A stretch of 64,000 nucleotides of DNA from an uncultured bacterium. Its GTDB lineage: Bacteria; Cyanobacteriota; Vampirovibrionia; Gastranaerophilales; Gastranaerophilaceae. Made by a program: the position numbers and the translations under genes. Below the pieces are notes generated by a model. That model searched no databases and was not told where the DNA came from. It was given only the letters and a program-made list of their open reading frames with translations. Each line of letters begins with the position of its first letter. Within the stretch, counting starts at the first letter, position 1. Location of the stretch: contig CADBUY010000002.1 in NCBI GenBank assembly GCA_902797965.1, positions 62,001 through 126,000 of the forward strand, in the 5' to 3' direction. Shown here piece after piece: positions 17,801 to 27,022 of this stretch.

Positions 17801-19912
17801 TTTGCTGAAAATAAGCCTAGAGAACTCAAACTTCCACGAGTATCAGGCGGTGCGCAAGCTGATATAGTTGAAGGCTGGAGAGATTTTGTCAGAGAATCTA
17901 AAGATGTAATAAACAGTGCTACAAGCATTGATGAACTGCGTACATTAAGAAATCAAATTAAAAACGTAGAAAATAAGCAAGCAGCTCAAGAATTAAGAGA
18001 AGCTTATGTTCAGAAAGAACAACAACTTCGTGCCGCACTACCTGAGTCAACAAAAGCTGTTGAAAATATGTACAGGCCGACTGACTCGAATCAATCAACA
18101 TCATCAGTATCAAGTAGTAGTGTTTATCAGCAATTGCAAAAAGAACCATTAATATTGCCCGGAGAAGATAATAGCACAAGAGTATACAGTCCGGCAGCAC
18201 GTTCTGAGGTTATACATACTCCAACAACAGGTTTTAAAGGCAAACGTTTACAGATTCCTAAACATTACGTGGTTGATAGCCAAGCACATTTTAGATTAGA
18301 TGGTTGGTTTGAACTACAATTGAATTCTCCTGAGATTAAAAATATCTTAGATGGACTAAATCCTGGAGAAGAAATAACTGTTGGTAAACAAGGTCATATA
18401 AAAAATGAAAATTTATATACTAAAAAACATCTAACAATAAAAAAACTGTCTGATAATCAATTTGAAATTACCCCTTTAGGAATAAATGGTACTGAGATTA
18501 GCACAGAAACTATTGTAACAGATGCTAAAGCAAAAATAAGTGGTACAAATAATAAAAAATCTTATGAAAAACCACAAACAACCGTAATGTCGTATTCTAT
18601 GGAAAGCGATTTGATGGCATCAGATGTACAGACTGTAAAATACAATTCTAATCAAGAACGTATTCTTGCAGAAGCCGGTTTCAGCGATGGTGTTATAGAT
18701 GATATTATTGCAAACGGTCCTTGGGGTAATCCAAAAGTTGATGCGGCTCTTGTTGAAGAAGTTAAAAACATGATTATCTGGATGGAGGGTGAAATTGCAA
18801 ACGGTGCAACAGTAAACAGAACACTTATTGAAACTGCAATAAACACTTTCTCACCAGGTGCTTCCGGCGCTTCCGCAGCTTGTCAAAGAAGTATCTTAGC
18901 TAACTACTGGAATAGAGGAACAGAAGTATATAATGCTTACGGACAAAAAGCACCTGGGCAAAGTACGTTCTCTTGGGGCAATCTAAAGGCTAAGTGGAAC
19001 TTGTTTAAAAATAGCGTTAAAGATTTTTATGATTACAAAAAATGGGAATACGGCTTTGGTACGGATACTTCAAATAATTCGGGTTCAACAGGAAGTGCCG
19101 CACCAACGCAAAGCACCCCATCCCAACCTTCCCCATCCGGGGCAGGGGTAAATACAGGGGTAAATACTGGGGTCGGAACAGTTCAAACATCGTTTGTACC
19201 TCAGACTGCACAAGATGTTCACGCTAAAATAGTTAACGGTGATTTTGGAGCTTTCGGAAGCAAGTCTGCTAAAACAGTCGGTTCTGAACTAAAGGCTTAT
19301 GCAGAAAAAAACGGACTCAAATTCATTGAAAGAGGTTCTGAATTTGAACTTCAAGATGCTAACGGAAATGTTCTCAGAGAAGCACATGAAGGTTTCTTTG
19401 ACGGTCAATGGTATGACCATCATCAAACATTTAATGCTGATAATAAAATAACAAACAGATTTGTCGTTGACCACAACGGAAAACTTCAATCTACAGTTGA
19501 ATACTTCTATGATGAAAACGGAAATCAAACAATGAGCGTTGGTTATGGCGGAAAAGCCGGAACTGATGTAATGGTATTTGAAGGTTCTAACCGTTCACAA
19601 TTAACAATTCAACAATTCATTGAAAAATACGGATTTGAACCTACATACTATAGAGAAATTAATCCAACAGTAGAATTCAAATCACCTATTCAAACAGGTG
19701 GTGTAACATCTGTTTCATCAGTTGCTGAGATGGAAGCAAGTATTAAAGCAAATATTACTCCTATGGAAGCTGATACCGGTATTAAACCGTTTGGAGAAAT
19801 CAATGAACTTGAAGGGAAAGAGCTTCTTGATGAACCACAGCAGTCATCTGTTCCGGTAGATCAAACTTCATCTAAAGAAACAACAGAAGTAACAGACAAA
19901 AAACGTATGTAG
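14879..19912 (+). CDS. Giant multidomain protein with hydrophobic, J-domain-like and FHA-like segments
   Basis: 1677 aa, no signal peptide, no overall family recognised. Residues 1-490 are charged and largely helical. Residues ~490-665 are Gly/Ala-rich and hydrophobic, with several possible membrane segments, as in pore-forming or translocator proteins. Residues ~683-740 resemble a J-domain (KAYKEIAKKHHP), but the essential H-P-D is HPN. Residues ~1135-1205 fit the FHA pattern (ITVGK, KKH, then INGTEIS), although the phosphothreonine-binding Arg/Ser positions are substituted. The C-terminal part has beta-strand, YD-like turns (YFYDENGNQ, FELQDANGN). The frame ends early at a TAG just after an A6 run; coding similarity continues downstream in another frame. 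Confidence 0.75.
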   Translation: MANVNKTGGQPRVQQTQAQQKIQNTKKQIGQITHTILQLVPNDSSTKTKITRIAQELYDYADSHNGAIGQEGFSKLMKEITSLNVVGVILKYNELYNSSTSSFADNETLVETILDETSSSREDIREALLGDGKGKNKIRGLFTLLLDRVKEVGMDDNTIQSYRKQFETKLNKELNGGAAFRSSASMDEIINTVIQSIRNHIEENNKAAKANGSQKTVPAKAHETKATNTIVARYNKALKDFNKQLKADGWAEDIADAMGRLWGKNYADAVRKDLRAARKDIDRLKAALAKGDEAFRTEFLNIFGIAYDPANITAYKNAENAYTTALKAKSNEDSFNQAFNVLLKNGELKAEYETLTYPDTGVRTTATKEQVYQREFKKVTELFEATVKNDKSGQFAALGVTDGKSYVEKAIESAGAKGKSIDEKYKVLQNIVGKISQSLAQETKKACGGRSFSSIKTQYENCYKAAYGLENDILKRVTDYNISQQKGGGAVKGAVVAIAAIGLGILTAGGGTAAVAGGTGAATTAGTAGGTMAAGAIKGAATVSALTAITELSDKLTSKNGLRPEDIGQIAQASLVSGTMCLMFAGQSYAITNLTLKAATAAGMGAEAAGYTAATLSTAGFVGTGLGTEYIFQGEISVEGSTFTVIMALVSGVMQVKQVYQNARTVEAQIKEQTMQSIADARKQLGFADDEIINLDKAEKAYKEIAKKHHPNSSARTGDGAMHDAIFAAAQNAIEVLRKNAMDINATVIKQVTNPQTSQPAQPKANPPHIPTPKDGAIVPASHYQAQPFTNTGVVPITVNGVNLNRTITNANNAVVTSETEIVGESTITNGKDANGNIITSTVDNGTIKSIQYIDGNNTVSQIVVKDAVVANYVVNANGNGVYTDVTGQVISESKYNRLVNDAISGQTDPVNMPPAPAQNNETATVVELNPQVSAVAASGSGPVANPSAVPSQVTGGAAPAKNVYEPVENISQTFAENKPRELKLPRVSGGAQADIVEGWRDFVRESKDVINSATSIDELRTLRNQIKNVENKQAAQELREAYVQKEQQLRAALPESTKAVENMYRPTDSNQSTSSVSSSSVYQQLQKEPLILPGEDNSTRVYSPAARSEVIHTPTTGFKGKRLQIPKHYVVDSQAHFRLDGWFELQLNSPEIKNILDGLNPGEEITVGKQGHIKNENLYTKKHLTIKKLSDNQFEITPLGINGTEISTETIVTDAKAKISGTNNKKSYEKPQTTVMSYSMESDLMASDVQTVKYNSNQERILAEAGFSDGVIDDIIANGPWGNPKVDAALVEEVKNMIIWMEGEIANGATVNRTLIETAINTFSPGASGASAACQRSILANYWNRGTEVYNAYGQKAPGQSTFSWGNLKAKWNLFKNSVKDFYDYKKWEYGFGTDTSNNSGSTGSAAPTQSTPSQPSPSGAGVNTGVNTGVGTVQTSFVPQTAQDVHAKIVNGDFGAFGSKSAKTVGSELKAYAEKNGLKFIERGSEFELQDANGNVLREAHEGFFDGQWYDHHQTFNADNKITNRFVVDHNGKLQSTVEYFYDENGNQTMSVGYGGKAGTDVMVFEGSNRSQLTIQQFIEKYGFEPTYYREINPTVEFKSPIQTGGVTSVSSVAEMEASIKANITPMEADTGIKPFGEINELEGKELLDEPQQSSVPVDQTSSKETTEVTDKKRM
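19114..19174 (+). repeat. GC-rich element inserted in the coding frame
   Basis: A C-run/G-run palindromic core (CCCCATCCGGGG) followed by repeats of the type CAGGGGTAAATA sits inside the 1677-aa gene and encodes a Pro/Ser then Gly-Val-Asn-Thr-Gly linker. Base composition is sharply different from the flanks and resembles the elements at 1836 and 46967. Confidence 0.5.
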
Positions 19913-21105
19913 CTCCTAAAATAACAGAAACTTCTGCTGTACCACAAGAAGACGTTTTAGCATCAAATGGCACATCATCTTCAGGACTTTGGAATAGATT
20001 TAAAAAAGCAGTTGGTCTAAGCTCTGAAAAAACTCTTGATGATGTTCTTGAATCGGCAAGAAAAGAAGGTGCAAAAGTAGAAGATTTGGGTAATGGCGAA
20101 TATCGAGTTACTCAAAGATATCAATTTGATAAAGGTGAGCTAAAAGTAAATGGTGCTGATTCTGAAGAATACAGTACAGAAAAAGTACTTACGTATAAAG
20201 ATGGTAATCCGGAACCTATTGATGAAATTAGATATAAGCACGACAATTGGTCTAATCATACATTACCTGTTGTACAAAGAACAATGAGAGATGAAAACGG
20301 AGTTACACATTATATTTTAGATAGAAGTACCGAATATGGTGTAGAATACTCAGGATATGATTCAAAAGGCAACAAAGTCCCCGGGAAAGACCAAATAGTA
20401 AGAGTTATTGGTAAAGACAATAAAGTTCTTGCAGAATATTCCGGTGAAGATATTGAGAATGCTCTTTTGGCTCCGGTGCATAATGAAACAGACCGATATT
20501 CTCAACCATTATAAAATGTTAAAACCGCATTAAGCAAAAACGGTGTATCACAAAATATCGTAGAATGGCAGGCTACTGATGGTACCAGATATCTGATATC
20601 AAGTGGTCAAAGATTCAAGCCAGAAAATTTTGTAAAACCGGTAACAGATGAAAGTATTCGAGAATATACTGATGTTACATTAGAAACTCCTGCATTTAGT
20701 GAAAAATCTGCAGAATATAATGAATTTGCAAGAAAGAGAAACCTTACTATAACAGAGGGTATAACCGATTACGGGAAAAATATACAATTTAAAGATGCAA
20801 ATGGACATGTTGTAAGAAGCATCACTGCTGCCAAAAATGGAACTGGTATCTCAACAGATGAGTTCTTTGAATTGAACCGCGACGGTGATATTGTTCAATC
20901 CGCAACTCGAGATGGCAGCGGTAAAATTATAAGCCGTACTGTTAATGAATACAGGGATTTTTGGGGTAAAGCATGCACAGTGACCCTTGACTATATAAAA
21001 GGCGAAGCTCATACAGGTTTGTGGTTAAACGGAAATCTTACGAACCAGCAAACGGTATATTTAGAAAACGGTATAGCACTCTTTGGAAATTATGCCGGCA
21101 GATAA
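19906..21105 (+). pseudogene. Disconnected 3' part of the giant gene (frameshift plus in-frame stop)
   Basis: From 19906 a second frame is open and clearly coding. It begins Tyr-Val-Ala-Pro-Lys immediately after the A6 run at 19898-19903, consistent with a -1 shift or one-base indel. It runs to 20511, meets a single in-frame TAA at 20512-20514, and continues in the same frame to the stop at 21103-21105. No start with a ribosome site exists for either piece. The content is beta-rich YD-like repeats (YKDGNPEPIDEIRYKH, FKDANGHVVRS) as in the upstream protein. Restored, the gene would encode about 2075 aa. Decay, phase variation at A6, or a sequence error are all possible. Confidence 0.75.
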
Positions 21106-21111
21106 TAAAAC

Positions 21112-21156
21112 AAGAACCCTCAAATCTATTGAAAGAATTAGAGGGTTCTTTCTTTT
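21112..21156 (+). terminator. Rho-independent terminator of the giant gene
   Basis: AAGAACCCTC and GAGGGTTCTT form a 10-bp stem (21112-21121 with 21141-21150) followed by TCTTTT. Its position only 7 bp after 21105 supports the view that the broken 3' segment once belonged to the upstream gene. Confidence 0.85.
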
Positions 21157-21213
21157 ATAAAATGTATATTTGTAAAAGAATGTAACAATTATTAAAAAAT
21201 CATATAAATTTAT

Positions 21214-21240
21214 TAAAGTTTCACAAAAAAATGCCGTTAA
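21214..21240 (+). promoter_or_regulatory. sigma28 (FliA) promoter
   Basis: TAAAGTTT at 21214-21221, exactly 11 bp, then GCCGTTAA at 21233-21240, one mismatch to the FliA consensus. Confidence 0.8.
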
Positions 21241-21336
21241 TATTAATATCTGATAAGTTTACTGCATTCAGATAACGTTGATTAGTATTACACATAGGAT
21301 AAGATACAGTGCTTCACTGTGTTGAGGAGTTTTCGC

Positions 21337-22179
21337 ATGACAGATTCGGTAGAGTCCAAGTCCGAAAAAGTTAATAATGAGATTTTATCAAGATTAGCAA
21401 ATGATGATTATCTTCTAAGCAAGATAGTTTCGATGAGACAGTATAGAAAACTGACTAAAGAAGATATTAATTACATCATAAGAAATGCTGAAGCTAAAAC
21501 GATTGCGGCTGATACAACAGAAGTTGACAGTATAATCAAAGATGCTGTAAAAAATGTAATTATTAACAGTGAAAAATGCATTGAAAAAAGTATTACCACA
21601 GACACAGACTTCACATCAATAATTTTGAACGCAAATCTGACTTTAGAGAACTTTGAAGATATATTTTGTTTAAGAGAACTTAAAGCAATAGAGCTTCCAA
21701 CTTCAAGCGACGAAGCAATGCGCAGTATCAGATACAAAGATAATGACGGAATTACACTTGCAATAGTACAAATCAATACAGATTGTAATAAAATCAGATT
21801 ACAATCATTTGGCGACGTGCTTCCCAAACAAAAATTTATTAATCCTCAGCAAGTAAATTACAGAGTTATGAGCAAATCAAAATCCAACAACTGGACTACT
21901 GAATATGGCGGAGTTAATCAGTTTGACGGAAGCATTGAAATAAGATACAAAGATGAAAACGAAAATGTTATGGCTGCGGTAATTTTTAAGTCTGATGGTA
22001 ATGTTGATACTGTAGTTGAATACGAATACGAAGACGGTAAAAAGACACAAATGTTCCATACCAGTCAATACGGACACTCAAAAACAGTTTATGACACAGT
22101 GACCGACTCAACAAGATTAATACTTGATATCGATACAGATGGCAATATTTGCTCTATTACAAGAGGTTTTAAGAATTAA
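21337..22179 (+). CDS. Unknown 280-aa protein under sigma28 control
   Basis: ATG at 21337 is chosen over the in-frame GTG at 21319 because GAGGAG lies 8 bp before it. No signal peptide or membrane segment. The N-terminal half is helical and acidic. The C-terminal half carries beta-turn units such as IRYKDNDGI, IRYKDENENV and YEYEDGKKT, very like the YD-type units of the giant protein upstream and the 291-aa protein at 28748. I infer they form a related, flagellum-co-expressed family, but the function is unknown. Confidence 0.75.
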   Translation: MTDSVESKSEKVNNEILSRLANDDYLLSKIVSMRQYRKLTKEDINYIIRNAEAKTIAADTTEVDSIIKDAVKNVIINSEKCIEKSITTDTDFTSIILNANLTLENFEDIFCLRELKAIELPTSSDEAMRSIRYKDNDGITLAIVQINTDCNKIRLQSFGDVLPKQKFINPQQVNYRVMSKSKSNNWTTEYGGVNQFDGSIEIRYKDENENVMAAVIFKSDGNVDTVVEYEYEDGKKTQMFHTSQYGHSKTVYDTVTDSTRLILDIDTDGNICSITRGFKN

Positions 22180-22279
22180 TTTTTAATTTTGGTAAAATTA
22201 TGTTAATAAAATTAAGTTAACTAGCAAAAAAAAATATTTAACTGTTTTCTTTAAACTATAAAGAAAGCAGGAGTTAATC

Positions 22280-23365
22280 ATGAACATAATACCAATTAGT
22301 ATTAATCAACCAAACAACTTAAATTTCAAAGCTAAATGTAACGACTACATGACAAAAATGGTAATTGAACCAAATAAAAATAAAATAACTGATTTAAAAA
22401 AACTTGAAACATCAGCAATTACAACAGCCGCAACCGCTGTTTCAGCTTTAAGTATTGATGAAATTTTAAAATCGAAAGGAGTTTATTTTTGCAAAACAGA
22501 TGATAATTTAATCAATGTATCAGGCGGATACAATGGCGGCTTTTACAAAATAAAAACCCGTGCTATATCGTCAGAACCCGCAGCCAAAGATTACATCTTT
22601 CGAGCAATAAATGGCAGCGATGCCCTTGCAGGAGGATTGGCTAATTATATGGATATGGTAAAAGACATTAAACGTCAGGACATCATTAAGAAAGGTCTTA
22701 AAATTCACACATACGAACTTGACAATAATGTGCCGGATAAAAACAAAAAAACTGCTGCATATATATTATCAAAACAATTAAAATACAATATTAGACCGAC
22801 AGACTTGTTTTTTGTTAACGGAGAAGCATTTTGTTATAACAAATACGGCAAAATTGCATATGGTTTAAACCTAAATGCAATGAAAACAAATACGAATCCT
22901 GTTATAAGAGTTTGCAAATTTAAAACTGATAAAAGAGGAAATGCAATTGGTTTTAACACAAAAGATTGGGACACATATCAATGGCAAGTTCGTGAAATAG
23001 AATATTCTGAACAAACACAACCTAGTACCAATTTACCTCGTATAGCTAATTCTGAAAACAATAGACTTTTCGCTGAAGCATTTAGATTCGGGAATTCAAC
23101 AATACAAGACAACTATCGACTAAAAATAAGTACTCCCACTGTCCTTGAACATTTATCAAAAAAAGTAGGTATTGTTGGTGCTGATATAAACGATTTGCAA
23201 TTTATCCGATACTATGACGAAAACAATAAAATTCAATCAAGAATAGGCTTTTTTGATACTGCAACAGGACGTTCTTTAATTTACGATAGAAATGGTCAGT
23301 ATATGTATCAAATGCAATATAACAGAGATAACAATGGTAATATTACCGCTTGCTGTCGTTTTTAG
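22280..23365 (+). CDS. Unknown 361-aa protein related in style to its sigma28-linked neighbours
   Basis: AGGAG precedes the ATG. No signal peptide. The first 20 residues end in an LNFKAK motif. The middle (about 80-240) is mixed alpha/beta, and the C-terminus has tyrosine-rich beta-turn units (FIRYYDENNK, LIYDRNGQYMYQMQY) like those of the preceding two genes. No sigma28 site is visible in its 100-bp upstream gap, so it may be read from the 21214 promoter. Its stop codon overlaps that of convergent recJ by 3 bp, with no terminator between. Confidence 0.7.
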   Translation: MNIIPISINQPNNLNFKAKCNDYMTKMVIEPNKNKITDLKKLETSAITTAATAVSALSIDEILKSKGVYFCKTDDNLINVSGGYNGGFYKIKTRAISSEPAAKDYIFRAINGSDALAGGLANYMDMVKDIKRQDIIKKGLKIHTYELDNNVPDKNKKTAAYILSKQLKYNIRPTDLFFVNGEAFCYNKYGKIAYGLNLNAMKTNTNPVIRVCKFKTDKRGNAIGFNTKDWDTYQWQVREIEYSEQTQPSTNLPRIANSENNRLFAEAFRFGNSTIQDNYRLKISTPTVLEHLSKKVGIVGADINDLQFIRYYDENNKIQSRIGFFDTATGRSLIYDRNGQYMYQMQYNRDNNGNITACCRF

Positions 23366-25725
23366 AGCATTAAATCCATTGTCATAAATTTATTTTTATA
23401 CTCATTAATTTTATTCATCATTTCGACAAATTCCGAATACTTTTCTGTGTGTAAAATTTTTGAAAGCTCAACAGAATTAATAAATTCTATAGAAAAAGCA
23501 TTGTCATCTCTTTCTGCAATTTTTATCATCTGCACATCTTCAAACATTTCTAAAAGAGTTTCTATTACTTGATTTGTAACTCCAAGAGCAGAAGCGGCAC
23601 GAGTCAAATTAAATAATCCGTCTAAGTTATTACAGGTATACTTAATCATACCTGAAAATGTCTTTAGGATAGTTTCTTCACTGTGATTTTTTTGATTATA
23701 ATTCATATAATGAACCACATCAGGTGCAACTGTCTGCATAACAGATTGCATAATATCATCCTCTGCCGGATAGTCAAAAAACATTAACGCATTACTTTTA
23801 TGTGCATTAACCCTGTTTACAATCGAAGCAGATATGTTTTTATATGGTTTCAGAGCTTCTATTATATCTCTGTTTTCTGCAAAAACTACTATATCTCTGC
23901 CTGACATATAATCATCAACTTGTGCTAAAATATTTGTTTTCTTTCTGTGATCCAGCACCTTTTGTTTTAACTCAGGTTCTTCATCCTGTAAACCATCTGC
24001 GTGAACATCTTTTAACAAGAGCTGAATGCTTGTTATTCCATTAAACACATTTATTTGAGGTGCAAATGCAATATCCAGTTTATCTCCTGCTATCAAAGGA
24101 ATATCACCTCTTGACCACCAGACACAATCAATAGTTCCATTTGGTGTTTCAACAATAAGTTTTAAATGTTCTTTTGTTGAACCCATAAGCTTTTTCTGTT
24201 TTAATGTCAGGTTATTTACAACAAAAGTCGGTGACGGATTAGACATCCCAAAAGGTTCTAATTTAGATATTTCTTCCACCAAAGAAATATCAACATCATC
24301 TATAGAAAGTTCCAAATCAACATCAAGTGAAGGCGACATTTTTTTACCGTTTAACATCTCATCTACAGTTTGATTTAAAGCTTTCTTTACATCCTCAAAA
24401 CTTGCCTTTTCTGCCGTGAAAGTAAACCCGCCTGCAAGTTGGTGACCGCCAAAACCATCTAATTTATCAGAAATATTTGTTATTATATCATACAGATTAA
24501 GTTCCTTAACTCCTCTTGCTGAGCACCTGTAAGTTTTTGTTTCTTCTGAATAAGTCATTATAAAAGTCGGTTTATAATATTTTTCCACAAACTTTGACGC
24601 AACAATTCCTATTATTCCAACATGCCAATTAGGATTTGCCAAAACGATTGCATTATCTCTGCTTCTAGAGTTTTTCCATATCTCATCAGCTTCTTCAAAA
24701 GTTTGAGAAACCATTTGCTGACGCAATTTATTAAGGTTTTCAAGCTGCATTATACTTAGTTCAATTTCCTGTTTATTATCAGAAATCAAAAGTTTTACGG
24801 CAGGATCTACCGATTCAATTCTGCCTGATGCATTTATTCTTGGTGCAACAGTAAACGCAATCTGTTCTGATGTTAAGCCGTTATCAATATTGACTCCTGC
24901 TGAGTCCAGCAGTCTTTTCAAACCATAATGTTTACCTTTTGCTATAAGCTCCAAACCCTTTGTTACAAAGTATCTGTTTTCACCAATCAAAGGAACTAAA
25001 TCAGCAATCGTACCAACGGTAACAAACGGCAAAATTTCATAACTGAAAGCAAGTTTGTCATATTTTTCCAAAACTGCCTGAGCAAGTTTAAATGCAACGC
25101 CGACTCCTGCAAGAGATGTTAAATATTCAATTTGAAGAGTGGTTAATTTTTCATCAAGCGCATTCAGGGCTTTAGGGTTAATAATCGCATAAGCAGGCGG
25201 TACTATTTCAGGAGCTTCATGGTGATCTGTTATAATTACATCTCTTCCAAAGCTATTGATAAACTTTACTTCTTCAACACTACTAATACCATTATCAACA
25301 GTAATTATTAGTTTTGGTTTCTTTTGACTCAGAAGTTTTACCAAAGCTTTTGAATTAAGTCCATGTCCCTCGGCATCTCTGTCAGGAATATAATAATCAA
25401 CCTGACCGCCCAAATATGCAAATGTCTTTACCAAAACTGAAGTCGAGGTAACGCCGTCAGCATCAAAGTCCCCATAGATTAAAATATTTTCTTTTTCATC
25501 TATAGCCCTGCATATTCTTTCGACTGCTTTTTGCATATCACAAAAAGCATTAGGGTGCATTAACGTTATCTCAAGAGGATTTAAAAACTCTCGTTTTGCC
25601 TCATCTGACGTTATGCCCCTAATCTCTAATAATCTGTCTATAATCGGTTTGGTCTTTACTTGGCTTCCGCTTTCACTTCCGCTTTTTGAGCCTCCCCTAA
25701 CGTTCCATTCTTTTCTCCAAGACAT
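23362..25725 (-). CDS. recJ: Single-stranded-DNA-specific exonuclease RecJ
   Basis: 5'-3' ssDNA exonuclease of recombination and mismatch repair. DHH-superfamily motifs in order: YGDFDADGVTST, VDNGISS, DHHEAP, then in the DHHA1 part GGHQLAGGF. OB-fold and C-terminal regions follow; at 787 aa it is longer than E. coli RecJ (577 aa), with an extra C-terminal part of unknown role. The frame starts 70 bp inside the 3' end of ctpA. The overlapped part encodes a Gly/Ser linker after an MSWRKEW start. No good Shine-Dalgarno is seen, suggesting translational coupling. Confidence 0.95.
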   Translation of the reverse strand: MSWRKEWNVRGGSKSGSESGSQVKTKPIIDRLLEIRGITSDEAKREFLNPLEITLMHPNAFCDMQKAVERICRAIDEKENILIYGDFDADGVTSTSVLVKTFAYLGGQVDYYIPDRDAEGHGLNSKALVKLLSQKKPKLIITVDNGISSVEEVKFINSFGRDVIITDHHEAPEIVPPAYAIINPKALNALDEKLTTLQIEYLTSLAGVGVAFKLAQAVLEKYDKLAFSYEILPFVTVGTIADLVPLIGENRYFVTKGLELIAKGKHYGLKRLLDSAGVNIDNGLTSEQIAFTVAPRINASGRIESVDPAVKLLISDNKQEIELSIMQLENLNKLRQQMVSQTFEEADEIWKNSRSRDNAIVLANPNWHVGIIGIVASKFVEKYYKPTFIMTYSEETKTYRCSARGVKELNLYDIITNISDKLDGFGGHQLAGGFTFTAEKASFEDVKKALNQTVDEMLNGKKMSPSLDVDLELSIDDVDISLVEEISKLEPFGMSNPSPTFVVNNLTLKQKKLMGSTKEHLKLIVETPNGTIDCVWWSRGDIPLIAGDKLDIAFAPQINVFNGITSIQLLLKDVHADGLQDEEPELKQKVLDHRKKTNILAQVDDYMSGRDIVVFAENRDIIEALKPYKNISASIVNRVNAHKSNALMFFDYPAEDDIMQSVMQTVAPDVVHYMNYNQKNHSEETILKTFSGMIKYTCNNLDGLFNLTRAASALGVTNQVIETLLEMFEDVQMIKIAERDDNAFSIEFINSVELSKILHTEKYSEFVEMMNKINEYKNKFMTMDLML

Positions 25726-26906
25726 GTCATTTCTTTCAGTAATTCTATTGCTTTTTTCAACTGAACATCATCTTTTGCATCAGCGTTCTCTTTCTTCAAT
25801 TCTACCACAACATCAGGAGTTATACCTTTTTTATGAATATCACTTCCAGAGGGAGTTAAATATCTTTGAATAGTGATATTAACGCCTGCTTCATCAGGAA
25901 GTTTATTAATTTCCTGAACCAAGCCTTTTCCAAAAGATTGTTCACCAACAATTGTCGCCCTATGATTATCTTTTAATGCTCCGCTCAAGATTTCGCTGGC
26001 TGACGCTGAACCTTTGTTAATAAGAATCACAATCGGCTTATCGGTAACCTGATGTCTTCTGGCTCTTGTAGTTGATTTATAGCTGTCTCTGTCAACAGTA
26101 CTTACAATAACACCGCCATTCAAAAGCATATCTGATATATAAATAGCATTTGTTAACAAACCGCCCGGATTTGAACGTAAGTCAATAATATATCCTTTTG
26201 CTTCGGAAGAGCTGTTCAGAATTGTTTCAATCTCACCTGCAGCATTTTTGCTTATAAATGAACTTAATCTGATATACTGAATATCTTTTGGAATTTCAGT
26301 TTCAAAAGGAGGTTTTGTTGAAACAGACTTTATTTCAATCTCATCTCTTACAATACTATATAACTTATTCGGAACATCTTTTCTCTTAATCATAAGAGTA
26401 ACTGTTGTACCTTTTTCACCTCTGATTTTATCCGCAGCGACATCTACACTTATACCTTTAGTGCTTTCACCATTAATTTCCAGAATTGCGTCATCAGCCT
26501 GAAGGCCTGCCCTTTCTGCAGGAGAATCTTCAAGCGGCGCAATAATTACCAATTGACCGTCACGAACACCTATTTGAGTACCAATACCTTTCAAAGAACC
26601 TTTTATTGACTGATTCTCTTCAGAAAATTCTTTTGGGTCCAAAAATCTTGTATATGGGTCATTAAGACTTGCAAGCATGGTTTCTATGGCGACATAAGCA
26701 TCTTCTTTCGTTTTGAGCTTATGTTCATAACGATTCCGCCATCTGTCCCAGTCCTGACTATTATCTGTTGGATCATAATACTTTTTGTTAATTAGCATCC
26801 AGACATTTTCATACAATTCATCAGGGGTTGCAGAGTACACATTCCCGACAGTTGTTAGTAATGCTGTCATTAATATTAAACTTGAGGTTATAAATTTTTT
26901 CTTCAT
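25656..26906 (-). CDS. ctpA: Carboxy-terminal processing protease (S41, CtpA-like)
   Basis: Periplasmic serine protease. A signal peptide (cleavage near VYSA) is followed by an N-terminal helical region, a PDZ domain (about residues 100-185, GIGTQIGVRDGQLVI), and the S41 catalytic part with the nucleophile in GSASASE and the general-base Lys in GEQSFGKG. 416 aa is usual. In photosynthetic cyanobacteria CtpA matures the D1 protein; here that substrate should be absent, so another periplasmic target is likely. AGGAG precedes the ATG; a TATAAT box is at 26951-26956 on the minus strand. The 3' end overlaps recJ. Confidence 0.92.
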   Translation of the reverse strand: MKKKFITSSLILMTALLTTVGNVYSATPDELYENVWMLINKKYYDPTDNSQDWDRWRNRYEHKLKTKEDAYVAIETMLASLNDPYTRFLDPKEFSEENQSIKGSLKGIGTQIGVRDGQLVIIAPLEDSPAERAGLQADDAILEINGESTKGISVDVAADKIRGEKGTTVTLMIKRKDVPNKLYSIVRDEIEIKSVSTKPPFETEIPKDIQYIRLSSFISKNAAGEIETILNSSSEAKGYIIDLRSNPGGLLTNAIYISDMLLNGGVIVSTVDRDSYKSTTRARRHQVTDKPIVILINKGSASASEILSGALKDNHRATIVGEQSFGKGLVQEINKLPDEAGVNITIQRYLTPSGSDIHKKGITPDVVVELKKENADAKDDVQLKKAIELLKEMTCLGEKNGTLGEAQKAEVKAEAK

Positions 26907-27022
26907 TAATGTTTTACACTCCTATTTCTTAGATAAAAAGCGCTCTTTATATTATACTACACAATTATTTTATATTTTTCAAATTTGGAGCAAATATAGG
27001 TAGTATGATGGAGTGTTTTTCA

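Noticed and set aside
19895-19910. Programmed -1 frameshift site in the giant gene
   Set aside because: The zero-frame reading is GAC AAA AAA CGT, so the canonical A AAA AAC heptamer is out of phase; not excluded, but an indel is simpler, especially with a further in-frame stop downstream.
20086-20514. Separate 142-aa gene
   Set aside because: It has only a TTG start without a ribosome site and the frame is open upstream to the frameshift; better explained as part of the broken giant gene.
20872-21105. Separate 77-aa gene
   Set aside because: The frame is open and coding upstream to the TAA at 20512 and no ribosome site precedes the TTG at 20872.
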